A stretch of 37,086 bases of DNA from a virus, in IMG/VR virus record IMGVR_UViG_3300025168_000250, positions 1-37,086 of that record; one strand, 5' to 3'. Positions 24,117 to 32,079 of the stretch are shown here, one piece after another. The position numbers were made by a program, and so were the translations under genes. Numbering within the stretch: position 1 is the first letter of the stretch; every line of letters begins with the position of its first letter. The notes below the pieces were generated by a model, which saw only the letters and a program-made list of their open reading frames with translations, did no database searches and was not told where the DNA came from.

Positions 24117-24337
24117 TGAAAGCCGGCGACTTAGTTTATGTCCCGCAAGATGCAAGTGTTTGGGATGTTCCCGAAGGCGGAGGCGGCTCCCTTGCGATGG
24201 ATAAGACCAAGAAGCCAACTGCAGCTATCTTCTTACGAGAGGTAGCAGAGAAATATTACCGAGTTTATATTCGCGGTAGAGAAGCAACAGTTTTTAAAAA
24301 ACAAGTATACCCAATGGAGAAACAAAATGCTAGTTAA
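24113..24337 (+). CDS. small SH3/KOW-like 'GDLV' protein
   Basis: A 74-aa protein that overlaps the groEL stop by four bases. It opens MKAGDLVYVPQDA, and a later EKYYRVYIRGREATV segment suggests a small five-stranded barrel. Two other proteins here, at 35572 and 36834, also open with a GDLV strand, suggesting a family of small barrels. Function unknown; co-translation with GroEL is likely. Confidence 0.6.
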   Translation: MMKAGDLVYVPQDASVWDVPEGGGGSLAMDKTKKPTAAIFLREVAEKYYRVYIRGREATVFKKQVYPMEKQNAS

Positions 24338-24620
24338 ACTTACAGAGGTCTGTCAAAGAAATACTCTTACCTCTTCAAAACAAGAGTATTCCTTACAGGA
24401 TATCTTTGTTAACCCAGAACATGTGGTGATGATTAGAGAAGATGCCCGCCTCGGACAACTCAACGAAAATGTTTCGTTGCTGCCGGGAATGGATAACAAC
24501 CACCGCTTTACGAAATTAACAATAAACCGCGGCCAGACTGGTACCGAAATCGTCGTCATAGGTTCGCCGCAGATTGTTGAGGAAATGCTGCATAAAAGCA
24601 AGAGCGTCATAAGAGGTTAA
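24327..24620 (+). CDS. conserved phage protein of unknown function
   Basis: A 97-aa protein. The body reads as alternating strands (YSLQDIFVNPEHVVMIRED, then FTKLTINRGQTGTEIVVIG) with a C-terminal helix (PQIVEEMLHKSKSVI). The VNPEHVV and INRGQ segments resemble a small family I recall in cyanophage-like genomes. GGAG in the preceding gene's last codons supports the ATG. No function known. Confidence 0.62.
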   Translation: MLVKLTEVCQRNTLTSSKQEYSLQDIFVNPEHVVMIREDARLGQLNENVSLLPGMDNNHRFTKLTINRGQTGTEIVVIGSPQIVEEMLHKSKSVIRG

Positions 24621-24621
24621 A

Positions 24622-25053
24622 ATGAAAGATACCAGAGTAAACATTCAATATTCAATCGATCTACAAGATTTACCAGAAGAGATTTCTAGACTAATAGATA
24701 ACTCTACTAGTTTTCTAGAAGTAGCTTTAGAGGACAGTCAATATCTTTCTGACAAGGAAGATCATTTGACCCTTAAAACGCTGGAAGAAATAAACTCATT
24801 GCGTATGTCGCTATCTAAAGTTGATTACATCCTTGACGATATAACTAAAATTGCAGGAGGATACCTTAGAATGACTATGGATCCATCTACTGAAGAAGCC
24901 CAAGTGACTCAGAGGCACGAAGACCCGAGCCCAACTAACCCCTTTGTGGACTCCGCAGGAACAGAGACCACCATTAGCGAACTTCAACAGAAGTTGAGTG
25001 ATTTTACAGAGAGAATCGGTAATGAAGAGTCCGCTGAAATCACCGTGGAATAA
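24622..25053 (+). CDS. helical acidic protein, unknown
   Basis: A 143-aa protein. Two helical regions (about 10-85 and 113-130) flank a disordered, proline-containing linker (EDPSPTNPF). The composition is acidic and has no cysteine. It starts right after the previous gene and overlaps the methyltransferase-like gene by 32 bases. It may be a coiled-coil adaptor; no family is recognised. Confidence 0.6.
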   Translation: MKDTRVNIQYSIDLQDLPEEISRLIDNSTSFLEVALEDSQYLSDKEDHLTLKTLEEINSLRMSLSKVDYILDDITKIAGGYLRMTMDPSTEEAQVTQRHEDPSPTNPFVDSAGTETTISELQQKLSDFTERIGNEESAEITVE

Positions 25054-25786
25054 AGGAAAATCACTAGGGGTACTCAAAAAAATTATCCCCAATGGTTCCG
25101 TAGTACATACCTTCTTGTTTTACGATGGCATCCTTGAAACGGAGCTTTCTAAAACAAAGAGGTTTGTTGTATCGCACACGAATAAATACGTAAACTATGA
25201 GTTTTGGCAATGTCTATTCAATGACCCAGAACGTGTGAGCGCAGTTGCCGAGCACTTCTATCCGATAGAGAACAAGAATATATTCTATGTTCTGCAAAAG
25301 AATTGGCTAAAGTATCCTGATCCGTTTGTAAGAACCGGCATGTACTTTCTGTTAAACCAATCGACAGACACATCCCAGATAACTCATGGCGAACTGATTG
25401 AAAACGAATCATTACCTCGCACAATTCGGGACATCAAAGACTTTAAAGCACAGAACTTCCACTTGCAGTTTGATAAGGAGGAAGAGCTTTACGACTCAAT
25501 CAACAACATAGACACAAGGTGTGACTATATTTTTATTCCTGTTGGTAACTTCTCTATGAACCTTTTTGAAAAAGGAAAAGAAGAAGGGTTCGAGCAGACT
25601 AAAGTAATTCATAAAAATATTAAAAAGTTTATAGACACCACCGATAGAAAGGTTATACTGTTATATAAGTACTCTAAACAGGTTACTGATTTTTACAAAG
25701 ATTGTAATCAGTATATCGTAGACCAATGGGGTCGACAAACAAGCAGTACAAAATACGCCAACGAGGTCTTGATTGCCAACTTCTAA
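25022..25786 (+). CDS. degenerate D12-class DNA adenine methylase-like protein
   Basis: A 254-aa protein with the outline of D12-type N6-adenine methyltransferases. An N-terminal PLKSPWNKGKSLGVLKKI replaces the usual PLKWxGGKxxL motif. FVRTGMYFLLNQ matches the internal FLxLN motif. YIFIPVGNFS lies where the catalytic DPPY should be. The methyl-transfer motif therefore seems lost, and the protein may bind DNA or another ligand, or act on something else. ATG 25022 puts the conserved motif at residue 3; the earlier in-frame ATG at 24998 is inside the previous gene. Confidence 0.62.
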   Translation: MKSPLKSPWNKGKSLGVLKKIIPNGSVVHTFLFYDGILETELSKTKRFVVSHTNKYVNYEFWQCLFNDPERVSAVAEHFYPIENKNIFYVLQKNWLKYPDPFVRTGMYFLLNQSTDTSQITHGELIENESLPRTIRDIKDFKAQNFHLQFDKEEELYDSINNIDTRCDYIFIPVGNFSMNLFEKGKEEGFEQTKVIHKNIKKFIDTTDRKVILLYKYSKQVTDFYKDCNQYIVDQWGRQTSSTKYANEVLIANF

Positions 25787-26123
25787 TATCATATTTGCAT
25801 GCGCCCTTTTCGCTTTGGGCCAAACACTCGGCTGGTTTCAACTAAACTCTCAATTTGTATGGGGTTGGTGGAAAGACAAGCCAGTCTTCACAGCCGTGCT
25901 ATTTTCTGTACCCACAGGCATATGCTTCTGGTACGGGATCAAGATCTGTTACGAAGAATGGGGTCAAGTCTGGGGCCCAAGATTTTTAATTTTTAGCATG
26001 TCTTATCTAACGTTTCCAATTTTGACTTGGTATTACTTAGGTGAGAGCATGTTTACAATAAAGACGATGTTATGTGTGTTTTTATCCATGATGATCGTTA
26101 CAGTACAACTATTCTGGAGATAA
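25773..26123 (+). CDS. multi-pass membrane protein, DMT-like
   Basis: A 116-aa protein with about four hydrophobic helices (residues ~4-22, 38-58, 70-88, 95-114). QTLGWFQLNSQFVWGWW and FLIFSMSYLTFPILTWY are distinctive. The arrangement resembles half of a drug/metabolite transporter and is similar to proteins I recall in cyanophages. The best start is TTG at 25773 with GAGG upstream, overlapping the previous gene. It lies just above the sugar-phosphate pair, which may or may not be meaningful. Confidence 0.6.
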   Translation: MPTSNIIFACALFALGQTLGWFQLNSQFVWGWWKDKPVFTAVLFSVPTGICFWYGIKICYEEWGQVWGPRFLIFSMSYLTFPILTWYYLGESMFTIKTMLCVFLSMMIVTVQLFWR

Positions 26124-26125
26124 TA

Positions 26126-26458
26126 ATGAAGATTGTAGAAAAACCATGGGGCTTCGAATACATCTGGGCCGAAACTGAAGGATATGTGGCTAAGATGCTC
26201 CATATTGAACCTAAACAGAGACTATCATTGCAGTACCATGAAGTCAAAGAGGAGACGGTCTACGTCCTTGAGGGTGTCCTTCTTAATTGGACCGATGAGA
26301 AAAGCCCACCACAAAAATACAATACCGGCCATGTGCTGCATGTGAAGCCCAATCAAGTTCACAGATTTGGCGCTGGTAAAGAGATGGTAAGGTTGATGGA
26401 GGTCTCTACTCCACATCTTAATGATGTCGTACGACTCGCGGATGATTACAAGCGATGA
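26126..26458 (+). CDS. mannose-6-phosphate isomerase-type cupin
   Basis: A 110-aa single-domain cupin. EKPWGFEYIWAETEGYVAKML opens like the C-terminal isomerase domain of type II mannose-6-phosphate isomerase / mannose-1-phosphate guanylyltransferase. SLQYHEVKEETVYVLEG gives the metal-binding His/Glu of cupin motif 1, and HVKPNQVHRFGA is motif 2 with the last His. It would interconvert fructose- and mannose-6-phosphate. GGAG before ATG 26126 sets the start. It overlaps the phosphomannomutase-like gene by four bases, so both are probably made together. Confidence 0.8.
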   Translation: MKIVEKPWGFEYIWAETEGYVAKMLHIEPKQRLSLQYHEVKEETVYVLEGVLLNWTDEKSPPQKYNTGHVLHVKPNQVHRFGAGKEMVRLMEVSTPHLNDVVRLADDYKR

Positions 26459-27213
26459 GTGATATTTATCTTTTTGATGTGGACGGAACTCTCACACCAG
26501 CCAAGTCCAAAATAGACCCTTCGTTCAAGAAGACGTTTGCGAAATGGTGCGAGGGCAAAGAAGTATATATTGTTTCCGGCGGCTCCTTTGTCCGTTTAAT
26601 CGACCAACTAGGTCATGATATTATCGACCAGACGGGAGGGATGTTCCCTTGTATGGGTAACATTTTTTACCAGAAGAGAGACCAAATAAATGAGTCAGGA
26701 TTCAGCGAGTGGGAAATTATATATGAAAATGAGTTCAAAGCCCCTAAGAATCTTACTCGTTCATTGAATTCTCTTGTTGCTAAGTCAGAGTTTCCCACAA
26801 AGACAGGCAACCACTATGAAAAGAGGGTGGGTATGATGAACTTTTCGATCGTCGGCCGGAATGCCAATAAGGCTCAGAGGAAACACTACGAACACTGGGA
26901 TGCTGAAAACCATGAAAGAAAAGTAATTGTCGAAAAACTCGCAAAGAAATACCCGACCCTTGACTTTGTGATCGGAGGTGCAGTCAGTATCGATATCTTC
27001 AACAAGGGCAACGACAAAGCACAGGTTATTCCTCGTTACTTTGAAGAAGCCATAGAACACAATCAGATTCACTTTGTAGGCGATAGGATCCCTTTTCCGG
27101 GCAACGACCACTCCTTAGCTCAGAAACTCCGTCAGCACCCAAATGGCGCCGCTTACGAGGTTAATAGCTGGCAAGAAACCGCGGAACTATTAAAGACTGC
27201 GCCTTTTGCGTAG
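26455..27213 (+). CDS. HAD-family phosphomannomutase-like enzyme (eukaryotic PMM type)
   Basis: A 252-aa HAD enzyme. FDVDGTLTPA carries the nucleophile Asp8 and acid/base Asp10. MMNFSIVGR, GGAVSIDIFNKGNDK and HFVGDRIPFPGNDHSLA match, in order, the substrate-binding and metal-binding blocks of PMM1/PMM2-type phosphomannomutase. It would convert mannose-6-phosphate to mannose-1-phosphate. The ~250-aa length fits. Direct coupling to a mannose-6-phosphate isomerase-type cupin supports this over a generic HAD phosphatase. Confidence 0.83.
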   Translation: MSDIYLFDVDGTLTPAKSKIDPSFKKTFAKWCEGKEVYIVSGGSFVRLIDQLGHDIIDQTGGMFPCMGNIFYQKRDQINESGFSEWEIIYENEFKAPKNLTRSLNSLVAKSEFPTKTGNHYEKRVGMMNFSIVGRNANKAQRKHYEHWDAENHERKVIVEKLAKKYPTLDFVIGGAVSIDIFNKGNDKAQVIPRYFEEAIEHNQIHFVGDRIPFPGNDHSLAQKLRQHPNGAAYEVNSWQETAELLKTAPFA

Positions 27214-27228
27214 ATACTGGTAAAAACA

Positions 27229-27240
27229 ACTATTTATAAT
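27229..27240 (+). promoter_or_regulatory. ACTATTTATAAT motif before the 1146-aa gene
   Basis: ACTATTTATAAT at 27229-27240 lies in the 44-base gap after the phosphomannomutase-like gene and 17 bases before the ATG at 27258. It includes a TATAAT (27235-27240), but no -35-like box sits 16-18 bases above. Candidate phage-specific late signal. Confidence 0.4.
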
Positions 27241-27257
27241 GTTGGAGTTTAAATAAA

Positions 27258-30200
27258 ATGAGTATTTCTACAGGTAATTGGTTTGAGTATCTTCGTGAAG
27301 AAGTGTTAACAGAGGGTTTGCGTGACATTGGTTTGCCCGAAAGCGTCGTTGATTATATCGAGAACGCGATGGCTGACTCACCTGAGAAGTCAAAGATGTA
27401 TGCCGGCAATCAGTGGAAAGAAACCATCTTGCCACCGGGATATGCAAGGGAAGCTCAAGAGTATTGGAATACGTTCATGTCTAACGTTTTTGCAAGCAAG
27501 CTTGCAAGAACAGAAGACAATAAGATAGTTGCTAGAACTGTCCCAGCATATGATATTAATAATCCAAGCAAGCAGCGCGCCCCATATGATGACGAACAAA
27601 TAAAACAAAATGAGCGAATCGCTTTTGTCGTTCAAAACGTATCCAATGCACTTGCTAAACCAGAAGGCACCTGGCGCAAGACATTCATGAAGGCTCTCAA
27701 GGGTTTAAGCAAAGCTGGTGTCCCATCCGAAACGGTCGAAAGCATAAAAGAAGAACTTGACGCCACCATAAGTCGCAGCTTTAGTATGTGGTGGCGGCGA
27801 TTCGATCAATTGTTTGCGTGGCTTAACGATGAGCCCACCAACTACGAAATGATTAAGGGCGAAAGTAATATTGACAATGCTTATGGCATCGCTCTGGAAG
27901 ATTTACGAAGCAAAGAAAACCCAGATCAGATTATGCATCAATTCGACGATGGCTTTTACTGGTATGACCTCCGCACCTCTAACTGTTCTATTGAAGCAGA
28001 GCGAATGGGACACTGCGGCTCCGACAGTCGCGGCAGCCTTGTATCGCTGCGTCGTCGTCAGGACAAGCGTAAAGCATCATCTTCTTATGTTACGATGACT
28101 TGGACGATGGATACTCTTTATCAAATTAAGGGACGAAACAACAACGCGCCCGATTCTGATTTATGGACTTACATTAATTGGTTTATCCAGAACGAAGAGA
28201 TATCAGAGGTTCTTGAAACCGGCGAACACTCTAATGATCTCCAAGGCTTTGAAGATATGAACGAAGCCCTCCAAGAGATGAACCCTGATGTTAATTTCGA
28301 AGGAATGCTGGATATAGACGCGCTGCAAGAAGCCGTCGACAGGGTTACCAACGACTACGATGGTGATTATACTTCAATCGAAGCAGAAGTCCAAGATCCG
28401 GCAGATTACGGCGGTGATGGGCGCTCAACAACAATTTACGTTAATACCACCTTCTCTGCTGATATCAATTTAGGTTGGCCCGACATTGTTCGATCGAACG
28501 ACTTACTATACCCATCAGTTGGTGGCGACTCAGATGAGGCAGACGATAACTACGCGGGAATCCCTGAAAATTCATATTCAACGTTAGCTGCAGACTTTGA
28601 ATCTGAGATTGGCTTAGACGAATTGGGGTATGAACTGCCCGGTGACGCTGAGAGTGAGTATGAAGTTGCGATGTTACAAGGCGTCCAGCCAGACGATGCT
28701 GACTACGACGCGGACTTCCCGCAGACAGCACACTTACGTATTACAATTAGATCTACTGAGATTGTGGCGGCCGATGATGCCGATGGCGCTTTCGATGAAG
28801 TGAACGACATAGCCAGAGATCTTTACAGCAGCTTAGAAGAAAAATCCGCAGAGATTATTGAAGAACTCAGAACCAATTTGGTTAATGAGGACTATGCCGT
28901 CAAGGGTGCTTACGACAAGACCCGCACCTCATTGGCTGACAAAGAATTCAACCATTGGAACGTTTCGCAAGAGGCATCCACGCTTTCATTCCAATGGGCG
29001 GCGGAGGGCGGCAACAATGTTATAAACGACGGTGCCGAAATTCCATTGGTTGTGAAAATGTATGGGATCTCCTCTGCTTCTCTTGTCAGTCGAACATACT
29101 CGCAAGTATTCGCCGCACCCTTGCAGGGTCGCCCACCTAGGTTGGAGAACCCAGATCTAAATCGCAACATGGCGAGAAACCTAGAGAAGCTTTTCAGAGC
29201 TACCCAAGAAGATCCGAAACAGCAGAAGATGGACTTCGGTGCTGGATACGACACTAAAGCGCCCGCACTGGTCTTAGCTAAAGACTCTCGCTTTATTATC
29301 CAAGGCAGCAGATCCGAAGTGGCACAAGGTGGTAGTTATCCGAAGCAGCCAATCGATTGGATTTACGAGCTTCGAATGAACTCCAACACATCAAGTGAAG
29401 AGCTGCGAGTCGTCCAAGATATATTAGATTTCTTCGACGAAAACCCACAGATGGTGAACCAAGCAGCGCTACAAACCATCAATGACGCCCTGTCCTCTAC
29501 GGTGATGGATGCCGAAAAGGTAAGAGAAGGAGTGGTTTCAGGTCAAATGCCTCAGTCTATGATTCAAAGGCTTGACAGTCAGTATGCCAGTCAGGCAGAT
29601 GACAGACCTGAGAATGTAGACGCGGCCAAGATGATGATGACTGCTCGTTGGTTCAACCAGAACCTCGCTTCGATGGATGAGGTTGCCAAGTATGTCGCTT
29701 ACTACCAATATTTGCGCCCGATGGTGGGGGGAAGACTTATAGGCGCGCGCCTTCAGATTGAAGTCGATGGCGATGACGCTGGTAAGCCAACGGACTTTGA
29801 TTCTAATATACAGTCTCAACTTGTGAGAATGGGTGCGCCTGGTATTACAAGGGCTGCACGCACTGAGGCTCAAGAGAGTACTGAAGAGCAGATCAATAGA
29901 ATAAATGGAATGCTGCAAGAAAGAGACCCCAACTACGATTTAAGATTGTATAACATCAATGTAGATGTCTCCCTACAAAACGATCAGGGCGGCACACTAC
30001 AGCAGACAGAAACAGAAATTCGTGGCATCGAGGGAGTGACAACCGTCCGGACTATCGGCGAGATTCAAAAGATCGGTGCCTCACAGATAGGGACATACAA
30101 CATTAAATTCGAGTTGTTGGGAACTCAAGGTCGTGTACCGTACCGCGACAGAATTCTTATTCCGGGCTTAATGAGAATAGCAGGATTGAAGATTCTTCGT

Positions 30201-30698
30201 ACGTCCGCAATCGAACAAGTTTCACTCCGCGGTAAGAAACTCACCCAAGAAGGTAAGCCAAGAACATTAAAAGAATATGGTGGTACAGTCTCTAATTTTG
30301 GTGGCCTAGTCGGAGGTTTGGGCTTTGCTCGACAGCACCAAGGCCCTCGCATGCCGTCCGAAAGAAAGATGATGCAGCAAATTCTGGGTGACTGGGTAAA
30401 CGCCAGTGTAATGGATTATGACAGACCAATGAACGTACATAATATGCAGTATCACGTCATGATGCCAGTTGAAGAGTTGATTCCATACATAAGCAATAAA
30501 TACTTCAGAGCACCAAAAGATGCGTTTGATGGGATGTATCAGAATTTTATCCAAAACGGGCCCGGAGCACCGGTGTACGTTGCTATTGGTAAGAATAACC
30601 GCATAAAAATTACAGGTGGTGAAGATATTATATGGTTTGCTAAGAAAGCCGGCCAACAAGAGGTTCCGGTCTTCTTCAGCTATCAATTACAAGTATAA
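27258..30698 (+). CDS. very large virion-type protein with MGHCG motif
   Basis: A 1146-aa protein, among the largest here. The N-terminus (WFEYLREEVLTEGLRDIGLPESV) resembles openings of large marine phage proteins. Residues ~240-300 hold ERMGHCG, SLRRRQ, YVTMTW and YQIKGRNNNAP, a pattern like PcfJ-family proteins, where the His-Cys pair is conserved. A long acidic, Asp-rich middle (about 350-520) follows. The C-terminal part contains GFARQHQGPRMPSERKMM. No membrane segment. Location suggests a virion or injected protein, but function is unknown. GGAG at 27244 precedes the ATG. Confidence 0.7.
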   Translation: MSISTGNWFEYLREEVLTEGLRDIGLPESVVDYIENAMADSPEKSKMYAGNQWKETILPPGYAREAQEYWNTFMSNVFASKLARTEDNKIVARTVPAYDINNPSKQRAPYDDEQIKQNERIAFVVQNVSNALAKPEGTWRKTFMKALKGLSKAGVPSETVESIKEELDATISRSFSMWWRRFDQLFAWLNDEPTNYEMIKGESNIDNAYGIALEDLRSKENPDQIMHQFDDGFYWYDLRTSNCSIEAERMGHCGSDSRGSLVSLRRRQDKRKASSSYVTMTWTMDTLYQIKGRNNNAPDSDLWTYINWFIQNEEISEVLETGEHSNDLQGFEDMNEALQEMNPDVNFEGMLDIDALQEAVDRVTNDYDGDYTSIEAEVQDPADYGGDGRSTTIYVNTTFSADINLGWPDIVRSNDLLYPSVGGDSDEADDNYAGIPENSYSTLAADFESEIGLDELGYELPGDAESEYEVAMLQGVQPDDADYDADFPQTAHLRITIRSTEIVAADDADGAFDEVNDIARDLYSSLEEKSAEIIEELRTNLVNEDYAVKGAYDKTRTSLADKEFNHWNVSQEASTLSFQWAAEGGNNVINDGAEIPLVVKMYGISSASLVSRTYSQVFAAPLQGRPPRLENPDLNRNMARNLEKLFRATQEDPKQQKMDFGAGYDTKAPALVLAKDSRFIIQGSRSEVAQGGSYPKQPIDWIYELRMNSNTSSEELRVVQDILDFFDENPQMVNQAALQTINDALSSTVMDAEKVREGVVSGQMPQSMIQRLDSQYASQADDRPENVDAAKMMMTARWFNQNLASMDEVAKYVAYYQYLRPMVGGRLIGARLQIEVDGDDAGKPTDFDSNIQSQLVRMGAPGITRAARTEAQESTEEQINRINGMLQERDPNYDLRLYNINVDVSLQNDQGGTLQQTETEIRGIEGVTTVRTIGEIQKIGASQIGTYNIKFELLGTQGRVPYRDRILIPGLMRIAGLKILRTSAIEQVSLRGKKLTQEGKPRTLKEYGGTVSNFGGLVGGLGFARQHQGPRMPSERKMMQQILGDWVNASVMDYDRPMNVHNMQYHVMMPVEELIPYISNKYFRAPKDAFDGMYQNFIQNGPGAPVYVAIGKNNRIKITGGEDIIWFAKKAGQQEVPVFFSYQLQV

Positions 30699-30702
30699 AC
30701 AT

Positions 30703-31497
30703 ATGAATAAAACACTCAAGAACATTTTAAAACTTGTAAGTTTCACCGCGGTTATCTCTTTTTTAACTTTTTTGGTTTTTTACGGTCAAATAATCTCCAA
30801 CAACAAGCCCCATGATAGAGCGCTTGTGGCGAATAAAGAGGTCTCAAAATTATACTCTGTTACTCACAAGAACGCCATTAAAAGATCCAGAAACAGCTCT
30901 GTGAGAATCATGTCTTTGGATACCCGCGCTGGCCTGATGTCTACGTCTAGCGCAACTTACTTCAGTTATCGATCACAGTATTATGTACTGACGACAAGTC
31001 ATGGTTTGATGGGTGGTTGCGAAACAATTCAAATTGAAGCTGACGGCGATCTGTTTGATTGCTTAGAAGTGAAAAAGATAGATAAAAAGACCGACTATGC
31101 AATTTTACAAATAGAAAAGATCGACACCAGAACGCCAATAAAATTTCCTTATCACTTCACTTACGGTGGAACACAATGGAAATCTTCTTTTTCATTAATG
31201 AATAAGGTAATGTATACGGGATACCCAAATTCAATTGGGCCGCTAACTATCGGTGGCTCTGTTATGGGTTTTGATCCTCAAGGGTACATCTACGTTCATT
31301 CCTATGCTTGGTCTGGTTCTTCTGGTTCTGGAGTATTTGATACTAAAGGTAAACTAATAGGCTATATTATGGCAATTGATGTTGGTCGTACAGAATACGG
31401 CTTTGCAATTTTAGAAAATGTTATGTTAGTGGTGCCTATTTATAAAGTCGACTGGTCGGCTCTAGCAAAAGAAGGAGAACAAGATGTCAGAAAATAA
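30703..31497 (+). CDS. membrane-anchored trypsin-like serine protease
   Basis: A 264-aa protein with an uncleaved-looking N-terminal membrane helix (residues ~9-31). A chymotrypsin-fold domain follows: His100 in YVLTTSHGL, Asp131 in KKTDYAILQI and Ser207 in SGSSGSGVF form the triad. C106 and C120 could make a disulfide. The protease would face the periplasm or outside. It could process virion proteins, degrade periplasmic barriers or act in superinfection exclusion. The start at 30703 has a poor ribosome site and comes four bases after the 1146-aa gene, so re-initiation is likely. Confidence 0.83.
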   Translation: MNKTLKNILKLVSFTAVISFLTFLVFYGQIISNNKPHDRALVANKEVSKLYSVTHKNAIKRSRNSSVRIMSLDTRAGLMSTSSATYFSYRSQYYVLTTSHGLMGGCETIQIEADGDLFDCLEVKKIDKKTDYAILQIEKIDTRTPIKFPYHFTYGGTQWKSSFSLMNKVMYTGYPNSIGPLTIGGSVMGFDPQGYIYVHSYAWSGSSGSGVFDTKGKLIGYIMAIDVGRTEYGFAILENVMLVVPIYKVDWSALAKEGEQDVRK

Positions 31498-31666
31498 AAC
31501 ACAATGCTTTTATACCAACATGATGAATACTCTTGATAATTTGGATGGTAAGGTGAACGAGATACAAACAAGCATTCGCATATTCAAGGCTATGATTAAT
31601 GAAAGAATCAACACTGAAGAATCAAACACAATTGAAAAAGTTAAAAAGGAAAAAGAAAGTGAGTGA
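31484..31666 (+). CDS. small coiled-coil protein
   Basis: A 60-aa charged protein, probably a single long helix (NTLDNLDGKVNEIQTSIRIF). AAGGAGAA upstream supports the ATG. It overlaps genes on both sides by 14 and 8 bases, consistent with a real, coupled gene. No function recognised. Confidence 0.6.
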   Translation: MSENKTQCFYTNMMNTLDNLDGKVNEIQTSIRIFKAMINERINTEESNTIEKVKKEKESE

Positions 31667-32054
31667 AGAACCCAATACCGAAGAAGAACCCAAAGAAACT
31701 TCAACAGATGCCGATAGTCTTCGACCAAAGAAACCAAGCAATCGAGCACCAGAGGGTATAAGAGCCTTTACTGTGTGTAGGCAAAGTGACGAGACTGGCA
31801 TCTCTGGCGAAGGCGTTGTCATTGAAGGCGCCACATTTGCCACAGGACACACAGTAATTCACTGGCTGACCCCGGCACCACGCGGCAGCATCGCATTTTT
31901 TGATGCTTTCGATGATTTTGTGAAGATCCATGTAAGTTCCCACCCTACAAATAACACCATTATTACCTTTGAAGACGGAGAACAATTCCTATTTAAACCG
32001 GATGGTTCCGTAATCAAAAATTCAGATGACTTAGAGTCACAAACAACTATTTAG
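31659..32054 (+). CDS. small phage protein with SGEGVV barrel-like domain
   Basis: A 131-aa protein. The first ~35 residues are disordered and acidic. The rest (ISGEGVVIEGATFATGHTVI, then IHVSSHP, then IITFEDGE) forms predicted strands of a small beta domain that I recall in several marine phage proteins. The GTG start at 31659 follows AAGGA. The stop codon overlaps the ACTATTTA motif at 32046. Position among tail-type genes suggests a virion accessory. Confidence 0.6.
   Translation: MSEEPNTEEEPKETSTDADSLRPKKPSNRAPEGIRAFTVCRQSDETGISGEGVVIEGATFATGHTVIHWLTPAPRGSIAFFDAFDDFVKIHVSSHPTNNTIITFEDGEQFLFKPDGSVIKNSDDLESQTTI
32046..32053 (+). promoter_or_regulatory. ACTATTTA motif before the propeller gene
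   Basis: ACTATTTA overlaps the last codons and stop of the upstream gene, preceded by AACA as at 27229. An AAGGAG ribosome site and the ATG at 32080 follow. Same motif family as at 27229 and 33840, lacking the TATAAT extension. Confidence 0.3.
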
Positions 32055-32079
32055 TTAAACGCCTAAAAGGAGATTTAAA

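Noticed and set aside
27231-27238. TATAAATA, the exact T4 late promoter, on the minus strand here and at 33842-33849.
   Set aside because: It would drive antisense transcription into plus-strand genes. The plus-strand reading of the same bases is more sensible, so it is treated as part of the ACTATTTATAAT motif.
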